DNA from: an uncultured Algimonas sp.
GTDB taxonomy: Bacteria; Pseudomonadota; Alphaproteobacteria; Caulobacterales; Maricaulaceae
Length of the DNA: 64,000 bases
Direction: 5' to 3'
Assembly: GCF_947498175.1 (NCBI RefSeq)
Contig: NZ_CANMJB010000001.1
Span: 124,001-188,000, forward strand
Shown here: one piece after another, positions 30,218 to 39,846 of the stretch
How positions within the stretch are numbered: the stretch's first letter is position 1
Layout of the letters: each line of letters starts with the position of its first letter
Made by a program: the position numbers and the translations under genes
Notes under the pieces: model-generated
Database searches by the model: none
Seen by the model: only the letters and a program-made list of their open reading frames with translations
Told to the model about the DNA's origin: nothing

Positions 30218-33127
30218 ATGACGCATCTGAAATTGCGACTTCTCACCACCGTCGCGGCCGGTTGGCTCGCAGCCTGCGGGGCTCAGGATCCGGCCGACCC
30301 CCCGGCCGCGACGCAGACGGCGCCTCAGACGGCGCCCCAGGCCGCCCAGACGGCACAGGCCGGGCCCTTCGATTTCGTCCAGGACATCAGTGACCTGCCG
30401 ATGGACGAGGACATTCTGTACGGCAAACTCGACAATGGGCTGCGCTATGCGGTGATGAGCAACGACACCCCGTCGCAGACGGCGACCCTGCTGATGCGCG
30501 TCGATGCGGGATCGTTCGACGAAACGGACGAGACGCGCGGCATCGCGCACTTCCTGGAGCACATGGCCTTCAACGGATCGGAAAACGTGCCCGAAGGCGA
30601 GATGATCAAGCGGCTGGAGCGTCTCGGCCTGGCCTTCGGTCCGGACACGAACGCCTCGACCGGGTTCGACCAGACCGTCTACCAGCTGGAACTGCCGGAC
30701 GTGTCGGACGAGTTGATCGGCGAGGCGCTCGGCATCTTTCGCGAGACGGCGGAGCGGCTGACATTGGCGCCGGACGCGATCGACCGCGAACGCGGCGTCA
30801 TCCTGGCCGAGAAACGCGCGCGCAACAGCCCGGCCTACCGCTCGCAGATCGCCGCGCTGGAATTCCAGACCGAAGGGCTGGAACTGGGCCAGCAGTTGCC
30901 GATCGGCACGGTCGAGACAATCCAGTCCGTCACGCCGGAGCAATTCCGCCATTTCTACGAGACGCAATACCGACCCGAAGACACGTTCGTCGTGCTGGTC
31001 GGCGACCGGTCGAAGGAGGAACTGGCGGCCGCGATCGAAACGGCTTTCGCCGACTGGGCCAACGACGCCGAGCCGGTCGGCGACACCGACCTGCCCGAGA
31101 TCGGTTTCGACGAGCCGCGCTTCGGCGCCTTCTTCGATCCCGAGATCGTCAGCCAGATCACTCTGTCCACCATCGGCGAAATCGCACCGGAGGAGGAACG
31201 CCGCGACACGGCCGCCAACCGGGCCGCCGACATGCCGCTCTATCTGGCCAACGCCATTCTGAACCGCCGTTTCGCGCGCAAGGTGCGCGCCGGGGAGGCG
31301 AGCTATACGGGCGCCGGTGTCGGTGTCAGCGACCTGTTCGACTCGGCCGAGATCGCGAGCCTGCGGGTTTCGGCCGAGCCGGACCGTCTGCGCGACGGCT
31401 TCATCGAGGCGGAGCGGATCCTGCGCCAGGCCATCGACCACGGTTTCACCCAGGCCGAGCTGGACGAGCAGATCGCCAATGCACGCAAGAGCTGGGAAGT
31501 CGCCGTGCAGACCGCGCCGACGCGCCGCACGCCGTCGCTGGCGCAGCGCATCGTCAACAGTTTCGCCAGCGAACGCGTCGTGACAAGCGCCGAAAGCTCG
31601 CTGGAGCGGTTCGACGCAACCATCGGCGACGTCGATCTGGCCGCGGTCGAGGCGGCGCTGCGCGATGCCTGGGAAAGGCTCGACACGGCGCCGCAGCTCT
31701 ATCTGCAGAGCGACGAGGCGGTCGAGGATCCGGAAGGCTGGCTGCAGTCCCTACTGGACGAGGCCCGCTCGGTGTCGCTGCCGGCGGATGTGCGCAAGGA
31801 TGCGGGCGCGTTCGCCTATGTCGATTGGGGCGAGGCGGGCACGGTGGCCGAACGCGGAGAGATCGCGGACATCGGCATCCAGACGGTCGTCTTCGACAAT
31901 GGCGTGCGTTTGAACATGAAGCCGACCGATTACGAGCAGGACGTGGTGCGCATCCGCGTGCGGGCCGGGTCGGGCGGGGCCTTCTACCCGCAGGACCGGC
32001 CGGCCTTCGGCATGCAGCTGCGGTCCGTGCTGGGCGCATCCGCGGTCGGCGCACATGCGGCGGACGACCTCGCCACGCTCACGGCGGGCCGCACGGTCGG
32101 CGTGAGCCGGTCGTTCGGCACGCGCGACATGATCCTGTCCGGCGCGACGGTGCCGGGCGATCTGGATCTGCAGATGCAGCTGATGGCCGCCTATCTGGCC
32201 GATCCGGCCTACCGTCCTGAAACGCTGGCCAATTTCGAAAGCCAGATCCGGTCGGTCTGGTCCAAACTCGACTCGACCCCGCGCGGTGCGGCCGGGATCG
32301 CGGTCCCGTCCATCCTGTCCTCAGGCCATTGGCGCGACGTGCACCCGTCCGAGGCGCAGGCGCTGGACGTCGATCTGGACGCGCTCGCGGACTGGTACGA
32401 CGCCAACATCGAAGGCGGTCCGATCGAGATCGGCGTCGTCGGCGATTTCGACGTCGACGCCATGACCGATCTCGTCGCGCGCACGTTCGGCACCCTGCCG
32501 GAGCGCGCGGCCGCATCGCCTGCTCTGCCGGCCAGTGCGCTCGACCGGGTCTTCCCGGACGGCCGCGCCGCGCCGCACCTCATCGCCCATGCGGGCGAGC
32601 CGGACACGGCCCGCGTCAGCGTCTACTGGCCGGTCGCCGATCATGAAGACACGCTGACGGACCGGCGCCTGCGGGCGTTGTCCGACGTGTTGCAGCTCGA
32701 ACTCAACGAAGTGCTGCGGGAAGAGGAGGGCGCGACCTACTCGCCGTCCGCCTTCGCCTCGCTGCCCGACACCGACCCGGATTGGGGCTATATCGCCGTG
32801 ACCATCGAAGCCGAACCGGACGAGGCGGCGCGCCTGACAGGCGTGATCGAAACGGTGGCGGCGGATCTGGTCACGAACGGCGTGGAGGCCGACACGTTCG
32901 ACCGGGCCATGAAACCGACGCTTGAAGGGATCGAGACCAGCCTGGAGAACAATGACTATTGGCTCGGCGTGATCGACGAAGCCCAGACCCGGCCTGAAAC
33001 GCTCGACCGCCACCGCACGCGCGAAGCGGCCTATGCCGACATGACGGCGGAGGATCTGTCAGGCCTGGCCGAGCAGATCCTGTCGCCGGACCGCGCCGTC
33101 CGGGTTCATGTGTTGCCGGAAGGCTGA
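30218..33127 (+). CDS. M16 family zinc metallopeptidase, lipoprotein
   Basis: Periplasmic or membrane-anchored pitrilysin-type protease. The start at 30218 gives a lipoprotein signal peptide with lipobox LAAC (lipid-bearing Cys at about residue 20), then a Gln/Thr/Pro-rich linker. The inverted zinc motif HxxEH is H111-F-L-E-H115 (in IAHFLEHMAFNGSEN), with the distal Glu likely in GVILAEKRARNSPAYR. The 969-residue length covers two M16 domain pairs; the second half keeps the substrate-binding region ATYSPSAFASLPDTDPDWGY. Such proteins degrade small peptides in the envelope. GAAGGG lies 11 nt before the start. It is divergent from the giant repeat gene. Confidence 0.93.
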   Translation: MTHLKLRLLTTVAAGWLAACGAQDPADPPAATQTAPQTAPQAAQTAQAGPFDFVQDISDLPMDEDILYGKLDNGLRYAVMSNDTPSQTATLLMRVDAGSFDETDETRGIAHFLEHMAFNGSENVPEGEMIKRLERLGLAFGPDTNASTGFDQTVYQLELPDVSDELIGEALGIFRETAERLTLAPDAIDRERGVILAEKRARNSPAYRSQIAALEFQTEGLELGQQLPIGTVETIQSVTPEQFRHFYETQYRPEDTFVVLVGDRSKEELAAAIETAFADWANDAEPVGDTDLPEIGFDEPRFGAFFDPEIVSQITLSTIGEIAPEEERRDTAANRAADMPLYLANAILNRRFARKVRAGEASYTGAGVGVSDLFDSAEIASLRVSAEPDRLRDGFIEAERILRQAIDHGFTQAELDEQIANARKSWEVAVQTAPTRRTPSLAQRIVNSFASERVVTSAESSLERFDATIGDVDLAAVEAALRDAWERLDTAPQLYLQSDEAVEDPEGWLQSLLDEARSVSLPADVRKDAGAFAYVDWGEAGTVAERGEIADIGIQTVVFDNGVRLNMKPTDYEQDVVRIRVRAGSGGAFYPQDRPAFGMQLRSVLGASAVGAHAADDLATLTAGRTVGVSRSFGTRDMILSGATVPGDLDLQMQLMAAYLADPAYRPETLANFESQIRSVWSKLDSTPRGAAGIAVPSILSSGHWRDVHPSEAQALDVDLDALADWYDANIEGGPIEIGVVGDFDVDAMTDLVARTFGTLPERAAASPALPASALDRVFPDGRAAPHLIAHAGEPDTARVSVYWPVADHEDTLTDRRLRALSDVLQLELNEVLREEEGATYSPSAFASLPDTDPDWGYIAVTIEAEPDEAARLTGVIETVAADLVTNGVEADTFDRAMKPTLEGIETSLENNDYWLGVIDEAQTRPETLDRHRTREAAYADMTAEDLSGLAEQILSPDRAVRVHVLPEG

Positions 33128-33223
33128 CGAGACAAAAACTGCGAGCGAATAGCTCCGCGCCTGTTAAGACTCGGGGCTACAGGTTTGACCAATAAGAAAA
33201 ACGTTGCTCTTTTCCAAAAGTAA

Positions 33224-33246
33224 GCCCCGGCAATCGATGCCGGGGC
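33224..33246 (-). terminator. Hairpin between M16 and FKBP genes, likely terminator
   Basis: A perfect 9-bp stem (gccccggca/tgccggggc) with a 5-nt loop. On the minus strand it is followed by TTACTTTTGG, a weak T tract, 73 nt after the FKBP stop. It may serve both converging genes. Confidence 0.55.
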
Positions 33247-33318
33247 GAGGATCCGGGCTAAGGCCCTTGATGGATATGAGAACGGGCGAGCGCAACGACT
33301 GCCGTGCTGTACTGAAAC

Positions 33319-33921
33319 TCAGTCTTCCACGCCCACGGCGTCGTCCAGCCCTTCTCGGTTCACGCGGATCAGCTGCATGTTGAAGACCAGCGTGTCGCCG
33401 GGTCGGATGTCTTCGCCAGCGCCGCGCTCGCCGTAAGCCAGGTTGGCGGGCAGGTAGAGCGTACGGGCTTCGCAGACCTTCATGCTTTCGACGGCTTCCG
33501 TCCAGCCCGCAATGACCCGGTCCGTCGGGAAGATGAAAGGCTCGTCGCGCTCGTAGGAGCTGTCGAAGACCGTGCCGTCCGTGCGGTAACCGTGATACAT
33601 GGCGATGACTTCTTCGCCCGGACGCGGCGTCATGCCGTTTTCCATGCCGGGCTGGATGACCTTGTACTGCATGCCGCTTGCGGTCTGCTGCACGTCGGGA
33701 CGCTCGGCGTTTTCCATGTGCCAGGCATTGTAGTCCTCGGCTTCGGGCAGCGTTTCATCCGCGTAGCCGTCCAGATCGAGGACCAGGTTGTCGGGACAGA
33801 CGGAGACCATTTCGGCCACGCCGGGCGCGTCGTTCTCGCCCAGCTCGCCGACATCGTCGGACGACGCGGTGCAGGCGGCCAGCAGGGCGGCGGTGGAAAT
33901 GGCGGCGAGAAAGCGTGTCAT
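33319..33921 (-). CDS. FKBP-type peptidyl-prolyl isomerase lipoprotein
   Basis: Periplasmic folding helper. The start at 33921 has TTGGAG 5 nt upstream and gives a lipoprotein signal (TAALLAAC). The 200-residue product has a variable N-terminal part with one extra Cys, then an FKBP domain from about residue 85: SGMQYKVIQPG, DGTVFDSSYERDEP, VIAGWTEAVESMKV, LPANLAYGERGAG and PGDTLVFNMQLIRV. The active-site Tyr, Phe and Trp of the family are present. An ATG further upstream would hide the signal sequence and is disregarded. Confidence 0.93.
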   Translation of the reverse strand: MTRFLAAISTAALLAACTASSDDVGELGENDAPGVAEMVSVCPDNLVLDLDGYADETLPEAEDYNAWHMENAERPDVQQTASGMQYKVIQPGMENGMTPRPGEEVIAMYHGYRTDGTVFDSSYERDEPFIFPTDRVIAGWTEAVESMKVCEARTLYLPANLAYGERGAGEDIRPGDTLVFNMQLIRVNREGLDDAVGVED

Positions 33922-33988
33922 GAAAACTCCAATTGAACAGGTGGACGAAGGTGACGTTGAATAATGGCGTGATTGCGGCAACGGCTGG

Positions 33989-35176
33989 CTAGCGGGCGAG
34001 TTCCCGCATGGCGCTTTCCAATCCCGACAGGGTCATGGGAAACATGCGATCCGGGCCGATGATCTGCTGGATCATCTGTGTCGACTGGCTGTATTCCCAG
34101 TATGTCTCCTGCGTCGGATTGATCCAGACCAGGTGCGGGTAGACGTCGGCGATGCGCTTCAGCCAGACCGCGCCGGGCTCCTCGTTCCAGTGCTCGACCG
34201 ACCCGCCGCGCATGGCGACCTCATAGGGGCTCATCGCGGCGTCACCGACGATGACGACGCGGTGATCGCTGGGAAACTTGTGCAAGATGTCCCAAGTCGG
34301 CGTGACCTCGCTCATTCGGCGGCGGTTGTCCTGCCAGACCTGCTCGTAGATCATGTTGTGGAAGTAGAAATATTCCAGCCGCTTGAACTCGGACTTGGCG
34401 GCGGAGAACAGGTCTTCGGCCTGCTGAACGTGCGCATCCATGGACCCGCCAATGTCGAAGAAGGCGAGCACCTTGACCGCGTTGCGCCGCTCGGGCCTCA
34501 TCTTGATGTCGAGCCAGCCCTGCCGCGCCGTGCCGCGGATCGTGCCGGGCAGGTCCAGTTCTTCGGCCGCGCCTTCGCGCGCGAACTTGCGCAGGCGGCG
34601 CAGCGCCACCTTGATGTTACGCGTGCCGATCTCCCGGTCGCCGTCCAGATTCTTGAACTGCCGCTTGTCCCAGACCTTGACCGCCTTGCCGTGGCGGCCC
34701 TCCTTCTGACCGATGCGCACCCCTTCGGGATTGTAGCCATAGGCGCCGAAGGGCGAGCGGCCCGCCGTGCCGATATTCCTGTTTCCGCCCTCGTGTCGCT
34801 TGTCCTGGTTTTCCAGCCGCTCGCGCAAAGCCTCCATGATCTTGTCCAGATCGCCCAGGCCTTCGATCTCCGCCATCTCTTCTGGGCTGAGATGCAGCTC
34901 CGCCATTTTGCGCAACCAGTCTTCGGGGATGGCATGTTCGTCTTCGCCGAAAATGTCGTTCAGATAGTCGACCCCGCGGAAAACGTGCCCGAAGACCTGG
35001 TCGAACTTGTCCAGATCGCGTTCGTCCTTGACCAGCGCGGTGCGCGACAGGTGGTAGAAGCCGTCCATCGACTCTTCGGCCACGCCCTTGTCCACCCCTT
35101 CCAGCAGGGTCAGATATTCCCGGATCGACACGGGCACGGACGCCCGCCTGAGTTCGCTGAAGAAGTGGTGGAACAT
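33989..35176 (-). CDS. VWA domain-containing protein (CoxE-like)
   Basis: A 395-residue cytoplasmic-type protein of the CoxE-like VWA group. The N-terminal half has FFSELRRASVPVSIREYLTLLE and FGAYGYNPEGVRIGQ; the VWA domain begins near residue 235. The metal-site motif is FFDIGGSMD, that is DxGGS in place of the usual DxSxS. Related genes usually partner a MoxR AAA+ ATPase as a chaperone pair for metal-enzyme maturation, but no MoxR gene is adjacent here. The start ATG at 35176 overlaps the stop of the Kazal gene (ATGA), so translation is coupled; a TTG one codon upstream is less likely. Confidence 0.87.
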   Translation of the reverse strand: MFHHFFSELRRASVPVSIREYLTLLEGVDKGVAEESMDGFYHLSRTALVKDERDLDKFDQVFGHVFRGVDYLNDIFGEDEHAIPEDWLRKMAELHLSPEEMAEIEGLGDLDKIMEALRERLENQDKRHEGGNRNIGTAGRSPFGAYGYNPEGVRIGQKEGRHGKAVKVWDKRQFKNLDGDREIGTRNIKVALRRLRKFAREGAAEELDLPGTIRGTARQGWLDIKMRPERRNAVKVLAFFDIGGSMDAHVQQAEDLFSAAKSEFKRLEYFYFHNMIYEQVWQDNRRRMSEVTPTWDILHKFPSDHRVVIVGDAAMSPYEVAMRGGSVEHWNEEPGAVWLKRIADVYPHLVWINPTQETYWEYSQSTQMIQQIIGPDRMFPMTLSGLESAMRELAR

Positions 35177-35619
35177 CAACGCGGTCTATCTATCGGCCTC
35201 AACGGTTCTCTGTTGCACTCGCCGCGATAGGCGGCGGAAACGCCGTTGCCGTTGGCGACGCACTCATTGCTGTAGGTCTTGCCGTCGCAGCCGCAGACGG
35301 GATCGTACTGCATCGTGCACATCTCCGGAGCCGTTCGGCACACGCCGGGCTGGTCGGCCGCGCCGCACTGCGCTTCGAGCGGACGGTAGCAGAATTCGCC
35401 AGGGCCGCACGGCGCGCCTTGCCAGGCCACCATCCCGCCGCACAGGCGGTCGCCGGGCTGGACGGCCGGTCCGGGCGGGAGGGGCGATCGCAGAGGGGGC
35501 TGCGGGATGGGCTGGTAGACCGGCGGCGCTGCACCATGGCCCGGGCCTTGTTGCGGCCCGGTCTGCATGCAGGACACGAGCACGGCCGATCCGATCGCGA
35601 GAAGAAAGACGCGTATCAT
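35176..35619 (-). CDS. Kazal-type serine protease inhibitor lipoprotein
   Basis: A 147-residue lipoprotein with lipobox VSC (Cys17), a Pro/Gln-rich linker of about 50 residues, a Cys-rich part (CGGMVAWQGAPCGPGEFCYR; CGAADQPGVC) and a C-terminal Kazal domain: CTMQYDPVCGCDGKTYSNEC, ending in GEC. By alignment with classical Kazal inhibitors the P1 residue after CTM is Met, suggesting a chymotrypsin/elastase/subtilisin-type target (inference). Start and stop overlap both neighbours as ATGA. The protein probably guards the cell surface or its own envelope against serine proteases. Confidence 0.88.
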   Translation of the reverse strand: MIRVFLLAIGSAVLVSCMQTGPQQGPGHGAAPPVYQPIPQPPLRSPLPPGPAVQPGDRLCGGMVAWQGAPCGPGEFCYRPLEAQCGAADQPGVCRTAPEMCTMQYDPVCGCDGKTYSNECVANGNGVSAAYRGECNREPLRPIDRPR

Positions 35620-36326
35620 CCTGTTCTCACTTCCGTTTCGATCAGGGCGGCGGCTTCGGGGTCGAGCCGGAGCGCCATGGCGAGGCGGTCGAGATAGTCC
35701 CGGTCCGCCGGGATGTTGCCATCCGCCACACGCGCGCTGACGGCGTAGATCTCCGCGCCGCACTGGTCCGACGTCGCCAGACCGGCGATGGCGACCGGAT
35801 CGGGCGGCGTGGAAAGCAGTTCGTTGAGCGTGTCGATGTCGGCGTTGGGGTAGGCTTCGATGATGGCGCGTTCGTCCGCCGTGACGATGCCGTCCGCCTT
35901 GGCCGCCGCGATCATGGCGCGCAGCAGGCGGTCGGCGCGCTCATCGGCGGCCTGGCCGGTCAGCAGCCCCACCGCATCCTTGAAGCTGTCGGGCATGCGG
36001 CCGCGCTTGTGGCCTTTATAGGCGATCGCGCCCAAGGCGGCGAGCCCGCCCAGCGCCGCGACCTTGCGGGTCGAGCGCGACTTCAATAGCAGCGCCAACG
36101 CCCCGGCGATGCCGGCATATTTGGCCTGCTGGCGGATCTTGTCGCGACTTTGGGACGTGTCCTCCATGCCCAGCTTGTCGATCAGGAAGTCTTCGCCGCG
36201 CTGGCCCAGATCGCGGGCCTGTCGGGTCAGGTCGCCGGACAGGCCGGACATGTCGCGGGAGCCGCCGCCCAATATCTGCGCCAGCAGATCCTGCGGCGAG
36301 CCGGGTAGGTTGCGCGAGTCGGTCAT
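35616..36326 (-). CDS. TerB-like DUF533 family protein
   Basis: A 236-residue protein with an N-terminal Gly/Gln/Asp-rich part (QDLLAQILGGGSRD), a hydrophobic stretch with Gly/Ala pattern near residues 70-100 (AALGGLAALGAIAYKG), and a C-terminal TerB-like helical domain (LLRAMIAAAKADGIVTADERAIIEA), as in YebE-like DUF533 proteins. The biochemical role of the family is not established. The start at 36326 has AGGAGA 7 nt upstream. It is the first gene of a three-gene ATGA-coupled operon with the Kazal inhibitor and the VWA protein. Confidence 0.86.
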   Translation of the reverse strand: MTDSRNLPGSPQDLLAQILGGGSRDMSGLSGDLTRQARDLGQRGEDFLIDKLGMEDTSQSRDKIRQQAKYAGIAGALALLLKSRSTRKVAALGGLAALGAIAYKGHKRGRMPDSFKDAVGLLTGQAADERADRLLRAMIAAAKADGIVTADERAIIEAYPNADIDTLNELLSTPPDPVAIAGLATSDQCGAEIYAVSARVADGNIPADRDYLDRLAMALRLDPEAAALIETEVRTG

Positions 36327-36418
36327 GTAAACATCTCCTTTCCCCATGCCTATGATGTTCCGCCCGACGCTTCAAATGTTGTCTTGCCGTCACGAAAGTT
36401 TCGCGCAAAAGCCGGATC

Positions 36419-38560
36419 ATGAAGAAAATTCTGTTTTCCCTGGCGGGGTTGGTCGCGATCGTGCTCGTCGGCGCGGCCGTCTATCTGTGGACGCCGGTGG
36501 ACCGGTCCTTCGATCCGGACGCGGCGCGGGCTGCGGCCCAACCCTATGACGCGCGCATCGTGCGGGACGAATTCGGCGTCGCCCACGTAATGGGCCGGAC
36601 CGATGCGGACGCTCATTTCGGCTTCGCCTACGCCCATGCCGAGGATGCGTGGGAGATCATGGAAGAGACCATCATGGCCGGGCGCGGCATGGCGGCGCAG
36701 TATCGCGGGCAGGGCGACGCCCCGGCGGACTATCTCTACGATCTGTTCCGGGTCGAACAGGCGGTCGCGGCGGAGGATTTCCCCGTCCCCGACGACGTGC
36801 GCGCCATCGTCCGGGCCTATGCCGCCGGGCTGAACCTGTTCGGGGCGGAGCATCCTGAGCGCGTCACGCCGGGCCTGCTGCCGGTGACCGAAGCCGACAT
36901 CCACGCCGCCGTCATGTGGCTGACCCCGTTCTTCTACCTGCTCGACGGCCATTTGGAACCGCTCTTCAGCGAAACCGACGCGCCGCAGGTCTCGCCCTGG
37001 GGCAGAACGGCTCGCCTCGACCTGCCGGACGCGGTGCGCGGCTCCAACGGGTTCGCCGTGGCCCCGTCGCGCAGCGCCGACGGCCATACCCGCCTGATCG
37101 TCAATTCGCACCAGCCCATGAATGGCCGCTATGCCTGGTACGAAATCCACCTGATGAGCGAGGAGGGGTTGAACATCTTCGGGGGCACGTTTCCCGGACT
37201 TCCGATCGTGCCGCAGGGCATCACGCCGAACACGGCCTGGACGCACACGGTCAACCGGCCCGACCTGGTCGATATCTACAAGCTCGACGTGGACGACGAA
37301 GACGATCCGCAGGCCTACCGGCTGGACGGCGAGTGGCGCGACTTCGACCGGGGCGAGGCGGAGTTCCGGGTCAAGCTGTGGGGGCCGTTTTCCCTGCCGG
37401 TCACGCGCGACGCGCTCTGGTCCGAACACGGCCCCGTCCTGTCCACGCCGAGCGGACACTACGCGCTGCGGTTCGCCGGAATGGGCGAGACGCGCGCCAT
37501 CGAGCAATGGTACCGGATGGGCAAGGCGCGCGACGTGAACGAATGGCGCGAGGCGCTTGATATCAATGGCGTCCTGTCCTTCAACATCGTCTATGGCGAC
37601 CGCGACGGCAATATCGGCACGATCTACAATGGCCGCGTGCCGGACCGGATCGCCGGGCCGGACTGGCAGTCCATTCTGCCGGGCGACGATTCGCGCCTGA
37701 TCTGGCGGGAATTCCACGCCGTCTCCGACCTGCCGCAGCATTGGAACCCGGAGTGCGGCTGGCTGTTCTCCGCCAATGCCACGCCCTTCATGGTGACGGA
37801 CGAAGCCTGCGAGAATGCGCGCGCGGACTTCTCCACGACGATGGGGATCGAGGACCGCATCACCAACCGGTCGCGCCGGGCCGTCGCGCTGTTCCGGCCG
37901 GACGCGTCGATCACGCGCGAAGACTTGATGCGCTACCGGTCCGACACGCGGTACGATCCGGAGTCCCTGCTGATGCAGCTCGTCGTCGAACTGGTGTCCC
38001 TGCCCAGCGACGAGGCGGACGTGCGCGCCGCCCAGGACGTGTTGCGCAACTGGGACGGCCATGCCGACACACCCTCGCGCGGGGCGGCGCTGGCGGTCAT
38101 CACCGGGGTGCGCACTTTGGGCCGCGAGTACATGGACGAAGCCGACGCGTCGCTCGACACCCTTCTGGAGGTGGCGTCGGAGCTGGAGGCGGTCTTCGGG
38201 CGCATCGATCCAGAATGGGGCGAGGTGAACCGGATCGTGCGCGGCGAGGAGAACTGGCCGCTGGACGGCGCGCCCGACGTGCTGCGCGCCATCTATTCGG
38301 ACGAGGACGGGCTGGCGACGCAGGGCTATCTGAACGCCCTCGCCGGGGACACGCACATCATGGTGGCGGATTGGGCGCCGGACGGCACGCTGCGGGCCGA
38401 AAGCATCCTGCAATACGGCGCGGCGACGGTGGACGAGACCTCGCCGCATTACGACGACCAGGTCGAGATGTTTTCCAAGGGCGAATACAGGACGCTGGCG
38501 ATGAGCCAGGAGGCGGTGCTGGCCAGCGCCGTCGAGGATTACCGGCCGGGCGAGCGCTGA
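36419..38560 (+). CDS. Penicillin acylase family N-terminal nucleophile hydrolase
   Basis: A 713-residue exported amidohydrolase. The N-terminus is one membrane/signal segment (LFSLAGLVAIVLVGAAVYLW). The proenzyme would be cut between Gly208 and Ser209 in RGSNGFAV, freeing the catalytic Ser. Conserved beta-chain parts follow: INSHQP-like VNSHQPMNGRYAWYEIHL, GGTFPGLP, QGITPNTAWTHTVN and the NGVLSFNIVYGDRDGNIGTIYNGR region. Members hydrolyse penicillins, acyl-homoserine lactones or other N-acyl compounds; the substrate cannot be read here. It diverges from the terB-like operon and its end overlaps alr by 22 nt on the opposite strand. Confidence 0.92.
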   Translation: MKKILFSLAGLVAIVLVGAAVYLWTPVDRSFDPDAARAAAQPYDARIVRDEFGVAHVMGRTDADAHFGFAYAHAEDAWEIMEETIMAGRGMAAQYRGQGDAPADYLYDLFRVEQAVAAEDFPVPDDVRAIVRAYAAGLNLFGAEHPERVTPGLLPVTEADIHAAVMWLTPFFYLLDGHLEPLFSETDAPQVSPWGRTARLDLPDAVRGSNGFAVAPSRSADGHTRLIVNSHQPMNGRYAWYEIHLMSEEGLNIFGGTFPGLPIVPQGITPNTAWTHTVNRPDLVDIYKLDVDDEDDPQAYRLDGEWRDFDRGEAEFRVKLWGPFSLPVTRDALWSEHGPVLSTPSGHYALRFAGMGETRAIEQWYRMGKARDVNEWREALDINGVLSFNIVYGDRDGNIGTIYNGRVPDRIAGPDWQSILPGDDSRLIWREFHAVSDLPQHWNPECGWLFSANATPFMVTDEACENARADFSTTMGIEDRITNRSRRAVALFRPDASITREDLMRYRSDTRYDPESLLMQLVVELVSLPSDEADVRAAQDVLRNWDGHADTPSRGAALAVITGVRTLGREYMDEADASLDTLLEVASELEAVFGRIDPEWGEVNRIVRGEENWPLDGAPDVLRAIYSDEDGLATQGYLNALAGDTHIMVADWAPDGTLRAESILQYGAATVDETSPHYDDQVEMFSKGEYRTLAMSQEAVLASAVEDYRPGER

Positions 38561-39774
38561 GGCCGCTTCGGCCCGCGGCGCGCGGACGGTCCGCCGCCGC
38601 GCGGTTTTTGCGGCGGTTTGGACCGGTTCGCAGGGGCGCCGGGCTTGTCAGAGCCCTGTCTGGCAGAGCCCTGTCTGGGCTTCCAGTAATCGCGGCGCGG
38701 CCGTTGGCCGATCCGGACCAGCAGTTCGTAATTGATCGTTCCGGCTTCTTCGGCCAACGCTTCGAGCCGTTCGCCGAGCAGCTCCACCACGCCGCCGACG
38801 TTCATGGGCAGATGCACGTCGGTCACGTCGAGCAAGGTCAGGTCCATCGATACCCGGCCGACGATGGGCACGGGCTGGTCGTGCAGGACGGCATGACCCG
38901 CATTCGACGCGCTGACCGGAACGCCGTCCGCATAGCCCGCGCCGACCGTGGCGACCCGCATGTCGCGGGCGGCCGTATGCGTGGAATTGTAGCCGAGGCT
39001 TTCGCCGGCGGCGACATCGCGGATCTGCAGGATCGGCGCGAGCAGCTTGACGGCCGTCTGCGTGACCTCCCGATCCGGCCGATCCGTCGCCTGCGCGGCG
39101 TAGAGCCCGATGCCGGGCCGGACCAATTGGAAATGATAGCTTCTGCCGAGATAGATCCCGGCCGTGTTGGCGAGGCTGAGCGGTGTGGGCGGCAGGCTCG
39201 CGGCTGCGGCCTTGAACCGCCCGAGCTGTTCGGCGTTCAGCGGGTGATCCGTGATCGAGGCACAGGCGAGGTGGCTCATCACCCATTCCGGGTTCAGCGC
39301 CTTCCACAGCGCGGTGTCGCGCGACAAGTCCCGCACGCCGTCCGCCGTCAGGCCCAGACGGTTCATGCCGGTATCGATGTGGATGGCCGTGTAGGGCGGT
39401 TCGTTGACCTGACGGCTGATGTCGGCCCAATAGCGGGCTTGATCGATGGAATTGATCACCGGTTTCAACTTCGCGCCCAGCAAGGCGCCCTTGTCGCGCG
39501 GGGCCGGGCCGTTCAACACGTAGATGGCCGCATTCGGGCCGATGGCGTCGCGCAGCCTTTTGCCTTCGCCCGCCGTCGCCACGAAGAAGATGCGGCATCC
39601 CGACCCGTAGAGCGCCCGGCCGACACTGTCCGCGCCTAGCCCGTAGGCATCCGCCTTGACGGCGGCCGCGACCTTGGCGCGCGGCGTCAACGCCTTCAAC
39701 GCCTCATAATTGGCTTTCACCCGCGCGAGATCGACACGCAAGGTCGGGCGGGTGGAGTAGGCGGGCAGGTCCAT
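38539..39774 (-). CDS. alr: Alanine racemase with basic C-terminal tail
   Basis: PLP enzyme making D-alanine for peptidoglycan. The 411-residue product has the PLP-binding Lys in AAAVKADAYGLGA (near residue 38), IDTGMNRLG, and the second catalytic base Tyr in GAGYADG, plus GRVSMDLTLLDVTD. The catalytic core ends at about residue 360 (VRIGQRPRRDYW). It is followed by about 45 residues rich in Arg, Pro, Gly and Gln, not part of the enzyme fold. The start at 39774 (MDLPAYSTRPTLRVDL) is chosen over one 12 codons upstream because it matches the family N-terminus. Confidence 0.93.
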   Translation of the reverse strand: MDLPAYSTRPTLRVDLARVKANYEALKALTPRAKVAAAVKADAYGLGADSVGRALYGSGCRIFFVATAGEGKRLRDAIGPNAAIYVLNGPAPRDKGALLGAKLKPVINSIDQARYWADISRQVNEPPYTAIHIDTGMNRLGLTADGVRDLSRDTALWKALNPEWVMSHLACASITDHPLNAEQLGRFKAAAASLPPTPLSLANTAGIYLGRSYHFQLVRPGIGLYAAQATDRPDREVTQTAVKLLAPILQIRDVAAGESLGYNSTHTAARDMRVATVGAGYADGVPVSASNAGHAVLHDQPVPIVGRVSMDLTLLDVTDVHLPMNVGGVVELLGERLEALAEEAGTINYELLVRIGQRPRRDYWKPRQGSARQGSDKPGAPANRSKPPQKPRGGGPSARRGPKRPQRSPGR

Positions 39775-39846
39775 CGCCGCGCGCCTAGAGAGGCGGGGCG
39801 GCGATTGCAAGACGAGTGACAGGCGACGGGGGTGAGGGAAGGGCCG

